The notes beneath the pieces are model-generated. The model was not told the DNA's origin and did no database searches. It worked only from the letters and a program-made list of their open reading frames with translations. A stretch of DNA of 64,000 nt from Phycisphaerae bacterium (GTDB lineage: Bacteria > Planctomycetota > Phycisphaerae > Tepidisphaerales > Tepidisphaeraceae): the NCBI GenBank assembly GCA_025924315.1, contig JAICIO010000001.1, forward strand, positions 62,001 through 126,000, written 5' to 3'. Below are positions 34,940-45,998 of the stretch, piece by piece. How positions within the stretch are numbered: the first letter of the stretch is position 1; each line of letters begins with the position of its first letter. A program made the position numbers and the translations under genes.

Positions 34940-37606
34940 GTGCAGTCGACTTCCACATCCCCAAAGGACGCGTCCAATCAGCCCCAGGCCGGTCCCGTCC
35001 GACCCACGTTTTCGGATCGTTCGCGCTGGCGTGATCTGCTGTGGCCTACATTGTTTTGCATCGCTGTTCTCTTGGTTCTGACCGGGGCGACGCTTGCGCT
35101 CTGGCGGCATGAGCTCGCGGAAGTTCGTGCCGATATCCGGTCCAACTCCAATCTCGTGTGTGCGCAGCTTATCGAACGCCTGGAAACCGGGGTCGACGAG
35201 CGTCTGCGTCCGCTTCGAGCGCTCGAATATGAAATGCGCTCGTCCGGCGGCGACACGATCATTCTCTTTCAACGCGACGCAGGAAAGCTCGTGCAAAGCT
35301 CGGACTGGCTTCGGGCGGCCGCGCTTGTCAATCCAAAATTGTATTGTCGCGCGGCGGTCATTCAGCCCGGCGCGTCGCCTCTAAAGCGACAGAACCTGGG
35401 ACGACAGCCAATCGCGTATCCGCGATATTACAACGGTTTGAAAAAGGCTCAGCAAAGCGAGCACGAGACGATCACCGGATACGCGGACGGTGACGGCGGG
35501 CCGGAAGCGATCTTTGTGATCCCGGTGCAGGTCGGCGCCGGAAGGCCCGAAGGCGGAGCGCTGCTCTACGACATCTCGCTGGAAAAGTTGCTCGGTCCAA
35601 TCGTCGATAATGACGCGACCAAGTCCTTCGGCATCTCACTCGAGAATGGAGACGGCCAACCGCTTTATAAGGCGGAGCAAGAGCGCACGAGCGCTTCGCT
35701 TGGCGTTTCGGGCATGGCTCAGGTGGCGGACAGCCATTGGCGATTAACGCTTCGCCCGACGCTGAGCTCCGTGACGGATAGGGAGCGGCGATCGCCGATC
35801 GGTGTGTTGATCGCAGGAATGCTGGTTTCGTTGATCGTGTCGGCTGGCCTATGGCAAACCATCGCCCATCGTCAGCGCGATCGGCGAGCATCGGAGGCAC
35901 ATCTCGCGGCGCTGTCGGCGCTAAATGACATCTCACTGGCGATCACGGCCGATCCCAATGCGATGGAGCCTGTATTCGACGCCCTCACGCGCACCGCGTG
36001 TGAGCTCATGGGGATGTCGTCGGCTTCCATCACGTTGCTCAACCCCGCCGACCAGACCATGCATGTTCTGCATCGTCGCGATGTGCCCGTCGAGCCCGAG
36101 CGAACCGTTTACCGGCTCGACGAGCTGCCCATGTGTAAGCTGTGCATGGAAACCAAGCAGGTGATGTTCGCCCCCGATGTGTGGAGATATCCGGGGCCAT
36201 TTAACGCCGACCGATATAAGTCGTTCGGCATCCGATCGATCGTGGTGGTGCCGTTGCTGGCGCAAGGCAAACCGCTGGGCGCAATGGTTTTGTCGGATGC
36301 GAAGACGAAGAGATTCACCAGCGCTCAGCGACACATGGCAGGCCTGTGGGGCGCGCAGGCCGCGGTGACGATCTCGAACCAACGGCTCTACAAAGGAATG
36401 AACGACGCGCTTGGCGCGCAGAAACGCCTCCTCGACAAGCTCAAAGAACTTTACGAGATGAACACGCGCATCCAGACCGCCGGAACATTCCGCGAAGCCG
36501 TGCAGCTGATCGCGGATCTGACCCCGCCTTCGCTCGGAGTGGATTGCACAATTGTTGCGCTGCGCGATCGGGACGTCGCGCCCGGCTTCGTTCGTGTCGT
36601 CGCTGCGACGAAGGGCACGTCCGCAGAGCAGTTCGTCGGCAATGACATGCCGTGCTGCATTCACTGTTCGGAAGTGCTCGAGAGCGGAAAATCGCAAAGT
36701 GTTGAATCCGCTTCCGATGATCCGGTGCTCCGCGCGACGGCGCTTGCATCGTGGGGAAGCGCTCTGTTTCTTCCGCTCGTCACCACCAGCAGCGAGCCGT
36801 TCGGATTGCTCATCCTGATGCGAAAAGCGCCGGTGCCGCTTTCACAAGAGGAACTGCGCATCGCGGAATTATTCGCAACTCGCGCGGCGGTTGTCATCGA
36901 AAACACGCGACTCTATGAACAGACGCGCCGCGACGCCGACGCCAAGGCGATGCTTCTCCGCGAGCTGAACCACCGCGTGAAAAACAACCTCGCGGCGATC
37001 GTTGGTTTGCTCTCAGCCAAGCCCACAGATCTTTCCGCCAGCGCGCAGCGCTGGATCGATCGCGCGACGCAGCGCATCGCGACGATGGCGCGCACGCACG
37101 ATCTCTTCAGCGGCGGAATCAATGAGGTCAGCGTGCAGGAGCTGGCGCAAAAGGCGCTCGCGTCTGTGGAAGCGATCAAACCGCCCGGCGTGCGCATTCG
37201 TACGGAACTGCAGGATCTGAAAGCGCAGCTCGGCACCGACCGCGCGGTGACGCTGGCGATGGTGCTCTACGAATTGTGCTGCAACGCGCTCGTGCACGGC
37301 ATGGGTGAATCCGGGCACCTCGTGCTTCGCGGGCGAAACGTCGATGGCGATCGCGTGGCGATCGACGTCATCGACAGCGGATCGCCAACCGGATCGCTCG
37401 CCACGGGAAAAGCAATCCTGCGCGACGAAAACGAAGCGAGCGCGACGAAGACAAACGGTGAATCACACGGAGTTGGACTGAGTCTCGTACGAGGCCTGGT
37501 CGGAAGAGAGCTGCACGGCCGATTCGATCTTCGGCCGAATCCTTCGGGGGGAAGCACTGCAACAGTGGAATTCCCCATTAACGGCAAAGCGCCGCCGAGG
37601 GTGTGA
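34940..37606 (+). CDS. Hybrid-sensor histidine kinase, HisKA_2 type with two GAF domains
   Basis: 888 aa. I prefer the GTG at 34940 behind GAAGGGA (34925-34931); earlier starts give an unlikely Cys/Arg-rich leader. Order: membrane segment at about 31-53, periplasmic sensor domain to about 285, second membrane segment at about 287-309, GAF 1 at about 330-487 (with CKLC and CIHC-like Cys pairs nearby), GAF 2 at about 500-655, HisKA_2 phospho-acceptor in LLRELNHRVKNNLAAIVGLL (His near 676), then an ATPase domain with ELCCNALVHG and GVGLSLVRGLVGREL. Three bases separate it from an ANTAR response regulator, its obvious partner. Confidence 0.88.
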   Translation: MQSTSTSPKDASNQPQAGPVRPTFSDRSRWRDLLWPTLFCIAVLLVLTGATLALWRHELAEVRADIRSNSNLVCAQLIERLETGVDERLRPLRALEYEMRSSGGDTIILFQRDAGKLVQSSDWLRAAALVNPKLYCRAAVIQPGASPLKRQNLGRQPIAYPRYYNGLKKAQQSEHETITGYADGDGGPEAIFVIPVQVGAGRPEGGALLYDISLEKLLGPIVDNDATKSFGISLENGDGQPLYKAEQERTSASLGVSGMAQVADSHWRLTLRPTLSSVTDRERRSPIGVLIAGMLVSLIVSAGLWQTIAHRQRDRRASEAHLAALSALNDISLAITADPNAMEPVFDALTRTACELMGMSSASITLLNPADQTMHVLHRRDVPVEPERTVYRLDELPMCKLCMETKQVMFAPDVWRYPGPFNADRYKSFGIRSIVVVPLLAQGKPLGAMVLSDAKTKRFTSAQRHMAGLWGAQAAVTISNQRLYKGMNDALGAQKRLLDKLKELYEMNTRIQTAGTFREAVQLIADLTPPSLGVDCTIVALRDRDVAPGFVRVVAATKGTSAEQFVGNDMPCCIHCSEVLESGKSQSVESASDDPVLRATALASWGSALFLPLVTTSSEPFGLLILMRKAPVPLSQEELRIAELFATRAAVVIENTRLYEQTRRDADAKAMLLRELNHRVKNNLAAIVGLLSAKPTDLSASAQRWIDRATQRIATMARTHDLFSGGINEVSVQELAQKALASVEAIKPPGVRIRTELQDLKAQLGTDRAVTLAMVLYELCCNALVHGMGESGHLVLRGRNVDGDRVAIDVIDSGSPTGSLATGKAILRDENEASATKTNGESHGVGLSLVRGLVGRELHGRFDLRPNPSGGSTATVEFPINGKAPPRV

Positions 37607-37609
37607 ATC

Positions 37610-38230
37610 ATGGGAAAGAAAACGGAACCAGCCGGCGAAATCAAATCGGCCCTGATTGTCGAGGACGACACGCTCGTCGGGATGGGCCTTCGCTCATACC
37701 TGGAAGAGCTGGGATTCAACGTCGTCGGGCAGGCATCGGATGCAGACCAGGCCCTTCAGCTCATGCGCGACAAGGGTCCGAACCTCGTGCTGATGGATAT
37801 TCGCCTCGATGACACCGACGGCGTCGAGCTCGCGGCGCAGATGCTTGGCGAATGTCGCTGTGCAATCGTCATCGTCAGCGCCTACAGCGATCCAGAATTA
37901 GTCGCCCGCGCCGTCGCCGCGGGAGTATTCGGCTATCTCATCAAGCCGGTGAGCAAAGACGCGCTCGCCGCACAGGTTCACGTCGCGATGCAGCGCTGGC
38001 AGGAGCAGGAGCAGCTCATCAAGGACAAGCAGGAACTGACGCAAACCCTCGAAACGCGCAAGCTCGTCGATCGCGCCAAGGGCATCCTCATGAAGCGCCT
38101 GAACCTGGACGAACCCGCCGCCCACCGCTGGCTCCAGGTCGAAAGCCAAAAGCGCCGCATCAGCATGCCCAACATCGCCGCGAAACTAATAGAATCCGAA
38201 AAACTCCTCGGCGGCGGTGGCATTGACTAG
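37610..38230 (+). CDS. Response regulator with ANTAR RNA-binding output domain
   Basis: 206 aa. The receiver domain is at about residues 12-125 with acceptor D63 in LVLMDIRL, an acidic pair in VEDD and K in YLIKPVSK. A coiled linker (EQEQLIKDKQELTQTLETRKL) leads to an ANTAR domain at about 148-198 (VDRAKGILMKRLNLDEPAAHRWLQ split across two helices). ANTAR proteins bind paired RNA hairpins and stop transcription termination when phosphorylated. With the HisKA_2 kinase just upstream this is a complete two-component antitermination pair of the EutW/EutV kind; target not known. Confidence 0.93.
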   Translation: MGKKTEPAGEIKSALIVEDDTLVGMGLRSYLEELGFNVVGQASDADQALQLMRDKGPNLVLMDIRLDDTDGVELAAQMLGECRCAIVIVSAYSDPELVARAVAAGVFGYLIKPVSKDALAAQVHVAMQRWQEQEQLIKDKQELTQTLETRKLVDRAKGILMKRLNLDEPAAHRWLQVESQKRRISMPNIAAKLIESEKLLGGGGID

Positions 38231-38237
38231 GGTGCGT

Positions 38238-38312
38238 GTAGGGTGCGCTTCACCGCACCCGTTATTATTTCGTTAGGAAGGCGAATAACCGGTGCGCTGA
38301 AGCGCACCCTAC
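38238..38312. repeat. Palindromic doublet, family 1 (copy E) with a duplicated start
   Basis: A normal doublet whose left hairpin is slightly damaged (GGTGCGCTTCACCGCACC). Directly before it, TAGGGTGCG (38228-38236) repeats the element's first bases, and the TAG of this extra piece is the stop codon of the ANTAR regulator. Confidence 0.85.
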
Positions 38313-38407
38313 CAACGCGATAACCCAGGGATCCTGCTCGTCTGGTTCACGCCCCAAACCTCGGCTACAATCGATCCTTTCCCAAGGAATGGAAGCGCGA
38401 GGTTTCA

Positions 38408-39649
38408 ATGTCATTACAGCAAGTTGATCCGAAAATTGCCGAGCTCATCGCTCAGGAAAAGCACCGCCAGGAATCCACGCTCGAATTGATCGCCAGCGAA
38501 AACCATGTCTCGCAGGCGGTGATGGAAGCCGCGGGAAGCGTGCTGACGAATAAGTACGCCGAAGGTTATCCCGGCGCACGTTACTACGGCGGATGTCAGT
38601 TTTACGACCAGATTGAAAACATCGCGATCGATCGCGCGAAGCAGCTCTTCAATTGCCGCTTCGCGAACGTTCAACCCCACAGCGGCGCGAACGCCAACCT
38701 CGCGGCGTTCATGGCGATGATGCAGCCTGGCGATCCGTTCCTTGGCATCCAGCTTTCCTCCGGCGGACATCTCACCCACGGCATGAAGCTCAACGCCAGC
38801 GCGATTTTCTACAAACCCGATTTCTACGCCCTCGATCCCAAGACCGAAACGATCGACTTCAACTCGGTCAGAGTGAAAGCGAAAGAAATCCGCCCCAAGG
38901 TGATCATCTGCGGATACAGCGCCTATCCGCGTACGATCGACTTCGCCAAATTCCGCGAGATCGCCGACGAAGTCGGCGCGTTGGTGATGGCGGACATCGC
39001 TCACATCGCCGGCCTCGTCGCCGCCGGTGCGCATCCGTCACCCTTCCCGCACGCGCACGTCGTCACCACCACGACGCACAAAACACTCCGTGGTCCGCGC
39101 GGTGGCTTGATCCTGACCAACGACGAAGAGCTGAATAAAGCCATCAACCGCAGCGTGTTCCCGGGCCTGCAGGGCGGCCCGCTCATGCACATCATCGCCG
39201 CTAAAGCCGTCGCATTCGGCGAAGCGCTTCAACCGAGCTTCAAAGGCTACGCCCAGCAGATCGTCAAGAACGCAAAAGCCCTCGCCGAGGCGCTCACGAA
39301 AAAAGGTTACCGCCTCCAGTCCGGCGGAACGGACAACCACCTGATGCTCGTCGACCTTCGCGCGAGAAACGCCGACTTCACCGGCGCCGAAGGCGAGAAG
39401 GCGCTTGAAGCGGCGGGCATGATCACCAACAAAAACGCCATCTACAACGACCCGCGACCGCCGAAAGTGACGAGCGGCCTGCGCCTGGGCACGCCCGCGA
39501 TCACCACGCGCGGCCTGAAAGAGAATGACATGACCACAGTGGCGGATTTCATCGACCGCGCGCTCCTTGCCAAAGACGACGCCGCGCAGTTAGCGAAGAT
39601 CAAATCCGAAGTCGCCAAGTTCTGCGAAAAGTTCCCGATGCCGCATTGA
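38408..39649 (+). CDS. glyA: Serine hydroxymethyltransferase
   Basis: A 413-aa, full-length SHMT. Motifs: [40 protein letters not shown], the PLP lysine motif [14 protein letters not shown], and [13 protein letters not shown]. It interconverts serine and glycine and charges tetrahydrofolate with one-carbon units. It stands alone, 96 bases after the family-1 palindrome that ends the two-component operon. Confidence 0.97.
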   Translation: MSLQQVDPKIAELIAQEKHRQESTLELIASENHVSQAVMEAAGSVLTNKYAEGYPGARYYGGCQFYDQIENIAIDRAKQLFNCRFANVQPHSGANANLAAFMAMMQPGDPFLGIQLSSGGHLTHGMKLNASAIFYKPDFYALDPKTETIDFNSVRVKAKEIRPKVIICGYSAYPRTIDFAKFREIADEVGALVMADIAHIAGLVAAGAHPSPFPHAHVVTTTTHKTLRGPRGGLILTNDEELNKAINRSVFPGLQGGPLMHIIAAKAVAFGEALQPSFKGYAQQIVKNAKALAEALTKKGYRLQSGGTDNHLMLVDLRARNADFTGAEGEKALEAAGMITNKNAIYNDPRPPKVTSGLRLGTPAITTRGLKENDMTTVADFIDRALLAKDDAAQLAKIKSEVAKFCEKFPMPH

Positions 39650-39708
39650 GCTCCACCTGTGCTTTGCGTGGAGCCGGCGAGCTTGCTCGCGGTATCCAAC
39701 GCTGTTGA

Positions 39709-41362
<1,654 letters not shown>

Positions 41363-41551
41363 CAATCTGCAAGGCGCCACGCACTTTGTTTTTGACGACG
41401 GTTGCATTCCATAGTGTCATGAACACGATGGCTTGGCCTGCAGTGGTGATGTTTCGTCAGCCTCACATCAAAGGAAAACTACTTACGTCCGGTTACGTCC
41501 CAGTTATGACCCCAGGGGATTTCGCTCGGCTTAGGCGACGAGCCCTCTGCG

Positions 41552-42163
41552 TCACGGCAGCTTCGGCTCGGAATCATGCGCGGTTGTTTCGGCGCGGACT
41601 TGCGATGAGCTGACCGCCTTTTGTCGTGTCTCCTCAAGCAGCGAAAGCAATTGGTCCGCCGACATTCCAAAACATTGCGGATCGATCATGTATTGAGGCT
41701 TGGGTGTCGAATGACGTGCAAGAGCGCGACGACGTTGGCGCGACAGATTGCGATAGTTCGGGTCGGTGCGACATGTCACTCCGATTTCGACGGTCGTCCA
41801 CCGACCCGCGTAAGCGGCATGGTGAGAGACGCGGACGAGAGAAAACTGTACGATATCATTCCATCGGAACTGTTCGGTTTTGCCTTGCCTCACCGAGAAT
41901 CCCGCATCGCCGATGCGAAGCCACACTCCGCCTGTCATGATCATTGTGGCCGGCAGCGCCAGCAGGAGCAATCCGAGGCACAGCGCAATGATCCCAATGA
42001 CGTGAGCTCCCGTTAAAGCCATCCACGCGCCGGTGGCAACGAAGATTACGGGTGGACCACTCAGCCCTGCGTAGTACCAAAGTGACCCGCGGATTACTCG
42101 CTCGGTCACATAGTCGAGCGTAATGCCGTTGCCAGAATGAACCATAGGGTCATGTTGATGCAT
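41552..42163 (-). CDS. Small two-helix membrane protein, hypothetical
   Basis: 203 aa with two adjacent membrane helices at about residues 30-85 (PPVIFVATGAWMALTGAHVIGIIALCLGLLLLALPATMIM). A PH-like stretch follows (LRIGDAGFSVRQGKTEQFRWNDIVQFSLV), as in bacterial PH-domain membrane proteins, then a basic soluble tail. The start is uncertain: ATG 42163 or ATG 42145. It overlaps the upstream gene, which has the same plan, so the pair could be a divergent duplication. No function known. Confidence 0.6.
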   Translation of the reverse strand: MHQHDPMVHSGNGITLDYVTERVIRGSLWYYAGLSGPPVIFVATGAWMALTGAHVIGIIALCLGLLLLALPATMIMTGGVWLRIGDAGFSVRQGKTEQFRWNDIVQFSLVRVSHHAAYAGRWTTVEIGVTCRTDPNYRNLSRQRRRALARHSTPKPQYMIDPQCFGMSADQLLSLLEETRQKAVSSSQVRAETTAHDSEPKLP

Positions 42164-42617
42164 GTCCGATAACCGCGGATTTTCGATGACGCCACATGCC
42201 GATCAGTTCCGCCGCGGCGTCTCTTTGCATCCACAGAACGGATTTGCGGCGGGGGTTTTCTTCATCTTGAAGGTCCATCCAGAAAATCACCAGCGAGACC
42301 GGGGTTGGGTCCATTTTGACCACTGCGTCCCACGGGATCACGTAACTTGTTTTGCCCGAATGGCTGTTGAAACAGAGGCCATGCTCCGTTTCGGTCCAGC
42401 GGCCGCTTGGGCGGAAGCGGAGGACGATTATGAGATAGAGGAAGCCGAAGACGAGGATCGCCGCACCGACGATTTCCGGCCACGGAACGATGCGATGATG
42501 ATGCTGGATCCCGCGGTCGTAAATCAGAAAGCCGATGAAGATCAGCGGGCCGAAGGAGATTGGGAACGCGATCAACCGCCGCATCGGCCCGGGATCCTCG
42601 CGGATGATTCGGTCCAT
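42150..42617 (-). CDS. Small two-helix membrane protein, hypothetical (partner)
   Basis: 155 aa; helices at about 13-32 (LIAFPISFGPLIFIGFLIYD) and 47-66 (IVGAAILVFGFLYLIIVL), then a beta-rich PH-like domain ending in VLWMQRDAAAELIGMWR. Layout and order mirror the downstream overlapping gene (14-base overlap). Together they look like a two-gene unit. Neither has a recognisable enzymatic motif. Confidence 0.65.
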   Translation of the reverse strand: MDRIIREDPGPMRRLIAFPISFGPLIFIGFLIYDRGIQHHHRIVPWPEIVGAAILVFGFLYLIIVLRFRPSGRWTETEHGLCFNSHSGKTSYVIPWDAVVKMDPTPVSLVIFWMDLQDEENPRRKSVLWMQRDAAAELIGMWRHRKSAVIGHAST

Positions 42618-43277
42618 CGCCGAAGCGTACCGCGGCCAGCGTTCGGGACAAATGGCTCAACCCTCGAAGCCGCCGAAATTCCGCGGATTTTGGCGGACAG
42701 ATGGGTGGCGGGGTGCTATGGTCGTATCTGGCCCGAGGCGTCGCTTGCTCGCGCGAGAAGGGAGGGCTGACGATAATTAGCGGCGGAGCGAAGCTCCGCG
42801 GGTTGCGATGATGTCTAGCCTATTCACAACCCCACTGCGGTTGACCCACGCTGACGTGGTTTACCGCCGTTGACCAAAAGGAGGGAAATTCAAAACGAAG
42901 CCAACGGTGGAAAATCCCAATGACCAAATCCCCATGACCAATCAAATCCCAAATCCCAATAGATGCCGCCCGGCGCTAAAGCTCTGGGACGGCCTTGAAG
43001 GTGTTCCCTCGTGTTCCGCCGTGTTCCAGGATGTTCCGAGATATTCGCGTTCCACGAAAAATGCGAAACGAACCCACCGCGGCGCGATATGGATTGTCAA
43101 CTTCGGATGATCAATGACGTTGCAATCATTCGATTCGCGCGATCGAGGTTGACGCTGGTTTACCGCCGTTGATCGTTCCGCGCGAAATACAAAACGAACC
43201 CACGGCCGCTCAAGATTGGTCGTTGGCCCTGGTCATTGGCCATTCCGTTTTACCCCCTGTACTATCCCTCGCTTCTT
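42618..43277. repeat. Repeat-rich intergenic stretch without a gene
   Basis: I see no protein-like frame here. It holds a lone hairpin GCGGAGC-GAA-GCTCCGC (42783-42799); an exact 16-bp direct repeat GGTTTACCGCCGTTGA at 42858-42873 and 43157-43172; three GAA-CAAAACGAA-CC-like fragments; a run of GTTCC-type repeats near 43008-43040; and an imperfect inverted pair CAATGACCA...GACCAAT (42916-42942) against 43215-43240. It looks like a graveyard of interspersed repeats. The promoter of proS must lie at its right end. Confidence 0.7.
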
Positions 43278-44825
43278 ATGGCCAAGAACATCAAAACGCG
43301 GAAGGACGATTACGCACAGTGGTACCTCGACGTCATCAAGGCGGCGCAGCTGGCGGATAATTCGCCTGTGCGCGGCTGCATGGTCGTTCGGCCGGAGGGG
43401 TATGCAATCTGGGAAGCGATTCAGCGCGATCTCGATCGCCGGTTCAAAGAGACCGGGCACATCAATGCATACTTCCCGCTGCTGATTCCGCAGTCGTTTC
43501 TCGCGAAGGAAGCGCAACACGTCGAAGGGTTCGCGATGGAATGTGCGCTCGTCACGCACACGCGGCTCCAGAAGAATCCGAACGGCAGTGGGATCCAGGT
43601 CGACCCCTCGTCGAAACTCGAAGAGCCGTATGTCATTCGCCCAACCAGCGAGACGATCATCGGCCACATGTATTCGCAGTGGATCCAGAGCTATCGCGAT
43701 CTGCCCGTGCTGATCAATCAATGGGCGAACGTGATGCGCTGGGAGATGCGCCCGCGTTTGTTTCTGCGCACGAGTGAATTCCTCTGGCAGGAAGGGCACA
43801 CAGCGCATGAGACGGCCGACGAGGCGCAGGAAGAGACCATGCGCATGCTCGATGTCTATGCGAGCTTCGTCCAGGAGACTCTCGCGATTCCGGTGGTGAA
43901 GGGAAAAAAGAGCGAGGCGGAGAAATTCCCCGGCGCGGTCGATACGTACACCATCGAAGCAATGATGCAGGACGGCAAGGCGCTTCAGGCGGGGACGAGC
44001 CATTACCTCGGCCAGAATTTCGCGAAGGCGTTCGACATCAAGTTCCTTGGCCGCGATCAGAAGCAGAACCACGTGTACACGACGAGTTGGGGCGTGAGCA
44101 CGCGATTGATCGGCGCGATGATCATGGCGCATTCGGATGACGAGGGCCTGGTGCTTCCGCCGAACGTCGCGCCGATCGTCGTTGCGATCGTGCCGATCTT
44201 TAAGAGTGACGAAGAGCGCGCGACCGTCACGGGTTTCATCAACCAGATGCTGACGCAGCTCGTCGGCGCAGACGAAGTCGCTGCCGGTGACAAGCGCAAG
44301 AGCGGTGACGACATCAAGAGCTACTTCTTCGATAAGCAAACCAATCAGCGGATCGTCGTCGATCTGCGCGACACGCGGCCCGGTGACAAGCAATACCACT
44401 GGGAGCAGCGCGGGGTGCCGTTCCGGATCGAAGTCGGCCCGCGGGACGTGGCGTCGAACGCGTTCGTGCTCAAGCGGCGTCTGGACCGGTCAAAGAACGT
44501 GGGCAATTTAAGTCAGGTCTCCGCCGACTGGCTCCGCGCGCAGCTGGCGGACGTGCACCGCGCGATGTTCGACAAAGCCCGTGCTTTCCGCGACGACAAC
44601 ATCCGGACGGCAAAGAGCTATGACGAAATGAAGCAGATCCTTCAGGAGAAAGGAGGGTTCGTTCGAGCGTACTTCGAGCCCAGCATGGACGTAGAAAAAC
44701 GAGTGAAAGACGAGACCAAAGCGACGGTTCGGTGCATCCCGTTCGATCAGCCGAGTCAGGCTGGGACAGATATCGTGACTGGGCAGGCTACAAAAACGCA
44801 GGTTCTCTTCGCCCAGGCGTATTAG
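43278..44825 (+). CDS. proS: Prolyl-tRNA synthetase, archaeal/eukaryotic-like (type 3)
   Basis: 515 aa from ATG 43278. Class II motifs: motif 1 in GHINAYFPLLIP, the TSE motif YVIRPTSETIIG, motif 2 RPRLFLRTSEFLWQEGHTAH, and motif 3 GVSTRLIGAMIMAHSDDEGLVLPP. The anticodon-binding domain follows from about residue 300, and a C-terminal domain ends in tyrosine (FAQAY), typical of the ~500-aa type without the bacterial editing insert. It charges tRNA-Pro. The upstream 42 bases of open frame belong to repeat DNA, not to the gene. Confidence 0.96.
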   Translation: MAKNIKTRKDDYAQWYLDVIKAAQLADNSPVRGCMVVRPEGYAIWEAIQRDLDRRFKETGHINAYFPLLIPQSFLAKEAQHVEGFAMECALVTHTRLQKNPNGSGIQVDPSSKLEEPYVIRPTSETIIGHMYSQWIQSYRDLPVLINQWANVMRWEMRPRLFLRTSEFLWQEGHTAHETADEAQEETMRMLDVYASFVQETLAIPVVKGKKSEAEKFPGAVDTYTIEAMMQDGKALQAGTSHYLGQNFAKAFDIKFLGRDQKQNHVYTTSWGVSTRLIGAMIMAHSDDEGLVLPPNVAPIVVAIVPIFKSDEERATVTGFINQMLTQLVGADEVAAGDKRKSGDDIKSYFFDKQTNQRIVVDLRDTRPGDKQYHWEQRGVPFRIEVGPRDVASNAFVLKRRLDRSKNVGNLSQVSADWLRAQLADVHRAMFDKARAFRDDNIRTAKSYDEMKQILQEKGGFVRAYFEPSMDVEKRVKDETKATVRCIPFDQPSQAGTDIVTGQATKTQVLFAQAY

Positions 44826-44880
44826 CGCTCGGTCGGAAATTCTCTGCTGGTTTTCGATCTGCAGACCGTACAATGCGCTC

Positions 44881-45696
44881 ATGCTGGCGCGGGGCGAGCT
44901 GCAGCTGTTCTCCCATTATCCGGGTCTGCCTCCGCCGGTCGATCCGCGCCTGGTGACACTTCCGCCGCATCCGTGCCCGTATCTCCCAGGCCGTGAATCG
45001 CTTAGCCGTGCATTTTACATTCATCGAATGTCACCGGATTTGTACCAGGCGTTCATGGATGCCGGCTTCCGGCGCAGCGGCAAGCTGATCTATCAACCAA
45101 TCTGCAACGGCTGCCGCGCGTGCCAGCCGATTCGTGTGTCAGTCGAGAAGTTCCAGGCGAGCAAATCACAACGCCGGTGCTGGAAGCGCAATCGCGATCT
45201 CGTTGCGACGTTCGGCCAGCCGGACCCGACCGAGGAAAAGTTCGCGCTCTACCAGCGTTACATCCGCGAGTGGCACGGCACCAACGACGCGACGCGCGAA
45301 TCGTTCGAAAGCTTCCTTTACGAGTCGCCGGTGCACACGCTCGAGTCGACCTTCCGCGATCGGCATGGCCGGTTGCTCGCAGTCGGCATTTGCGATCTCT
45401 CGCCGCGGTCTCTGTCGAGCGTCTACTTTTATTTCGACCCGGCCGAGTCGCATCGCGGGCTGGGAACGTTCGGCGCGCTCTGGGAGATCTACTGGGCGAA
45501 GTTCCGGAAGATGCCGTACTACTATCTCGGCTACTATGTGCAGGCGTGCTCGGCGATGGAGTACAAGGCGAACTATCGGCCTTGTGAAATTCTCTGTGGT
45601 GATGGCGTGTGGCGCGAGCAGCGTCCGGTTCCGACGATCGTCTTCAATCGCGAAACGTCAGCAGCCGTAAAAATGAATCTTCCGCAAATTCGGTAG
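44881..45696 (+). CDS. bpt: Aspartate/glutamate leucyltransferase Bpt (Ate1/Bpt family)
   Basis: 271 aa. N-terminal RLVTLPPHPCPYLPGRES, the Cys cluster LIYQPICNGCRACQPIRV, and the C-terminal acyltransferase part SSVYFYFDPAESHRGLGTFG and YYLGYYVQACSAMEYKANY. It adds leucine from Leu-tRNA to proteins with N-terminal Asp/Glu, feeding the N-degron/Clp pathway. It follows proS by 55 bases on the same strand. Its last codons overlap the end of a small membrane gene on the other strand. Confidence 0.94.
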   Translation: MLARGELQLFSHYPGLPPPVDPRLVTLPPHPCPYLPGRESLSRAFYIHRMSPDLYQAFMDAGFRRSGKLIYQPICNGCRACQPIRVSVEKFQASKSQRRCWKRNRDLVATFGQPDPTEEKFALYQRYIREWHGTNDATRESFESFLYESPVHTLESTFRDRHGRLLAVGICDLSPRSLSSVYFYFDPAESHRGLGTFGALWEIYWAKFRKMPYYYLGYYVQACSAMEYKANYRPCEILCGDGVWREQRPVPTIVFNRETSAAVKMNLPQIR

Positions 45697-45877
45697 GTGG
45701 CTGTTGCGCTGGCGCTTCATCAAGGCTCGCGAATACGAGACCCATGAGCACGCCGAAGCATGCGCCGATGACGGTGGGCAGCACATCCGGCGCGAAAATC
45801 AAATACGCAACGAAACCCGCGAGAATGCCGGCGAGCGTGCAGATGGGCAGCAGCTCCCAATGTTCTGGCGATTTCAT
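45644..45877 (-). CDS. Small two-helix membrane protein, hypothetical
   Basis: 77 aa from ATG 45877 behind AGGAAGA; the longer reading adds an unlikely leader. Two helices, LLPICTLAGILAGFVAYLIF and VLPTVIGACFGVLMGLVFASL, separated by a short loop with APD. Its C-terminal 17 codons overlap the end of bpt on the opposite strand. No known family; probably an inner-membrane protein. Confidence 0.65.
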   Translation of the reverse strand: MKSPEHWELLPICTLAGILAGFVAYLIFAPDVLPTVIGACFGVLMGLVFASLDEAPAQQPPTEFAEDSFLRLLTFRD

Positions 45878-45998
45878 AATTCTTCCTCTACCGATCAGAC
45901 ACGCACGCAGGTCTAAAGTTTGCTCATCTGACATTTCGGAGGGCGGAACGTATGATGTAAATCCGATACGTCATGGATTTTGTTAGGATGTATTCCCA

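Noticed and set aside
38238-38312. The repeat after the ANTAR gene as the ANTAR target RNA
   Set aside because: ANTAR targets have two hairpins with hexaloops; these hairpins have 2-base loops and the same element occurs near unrelated genes.
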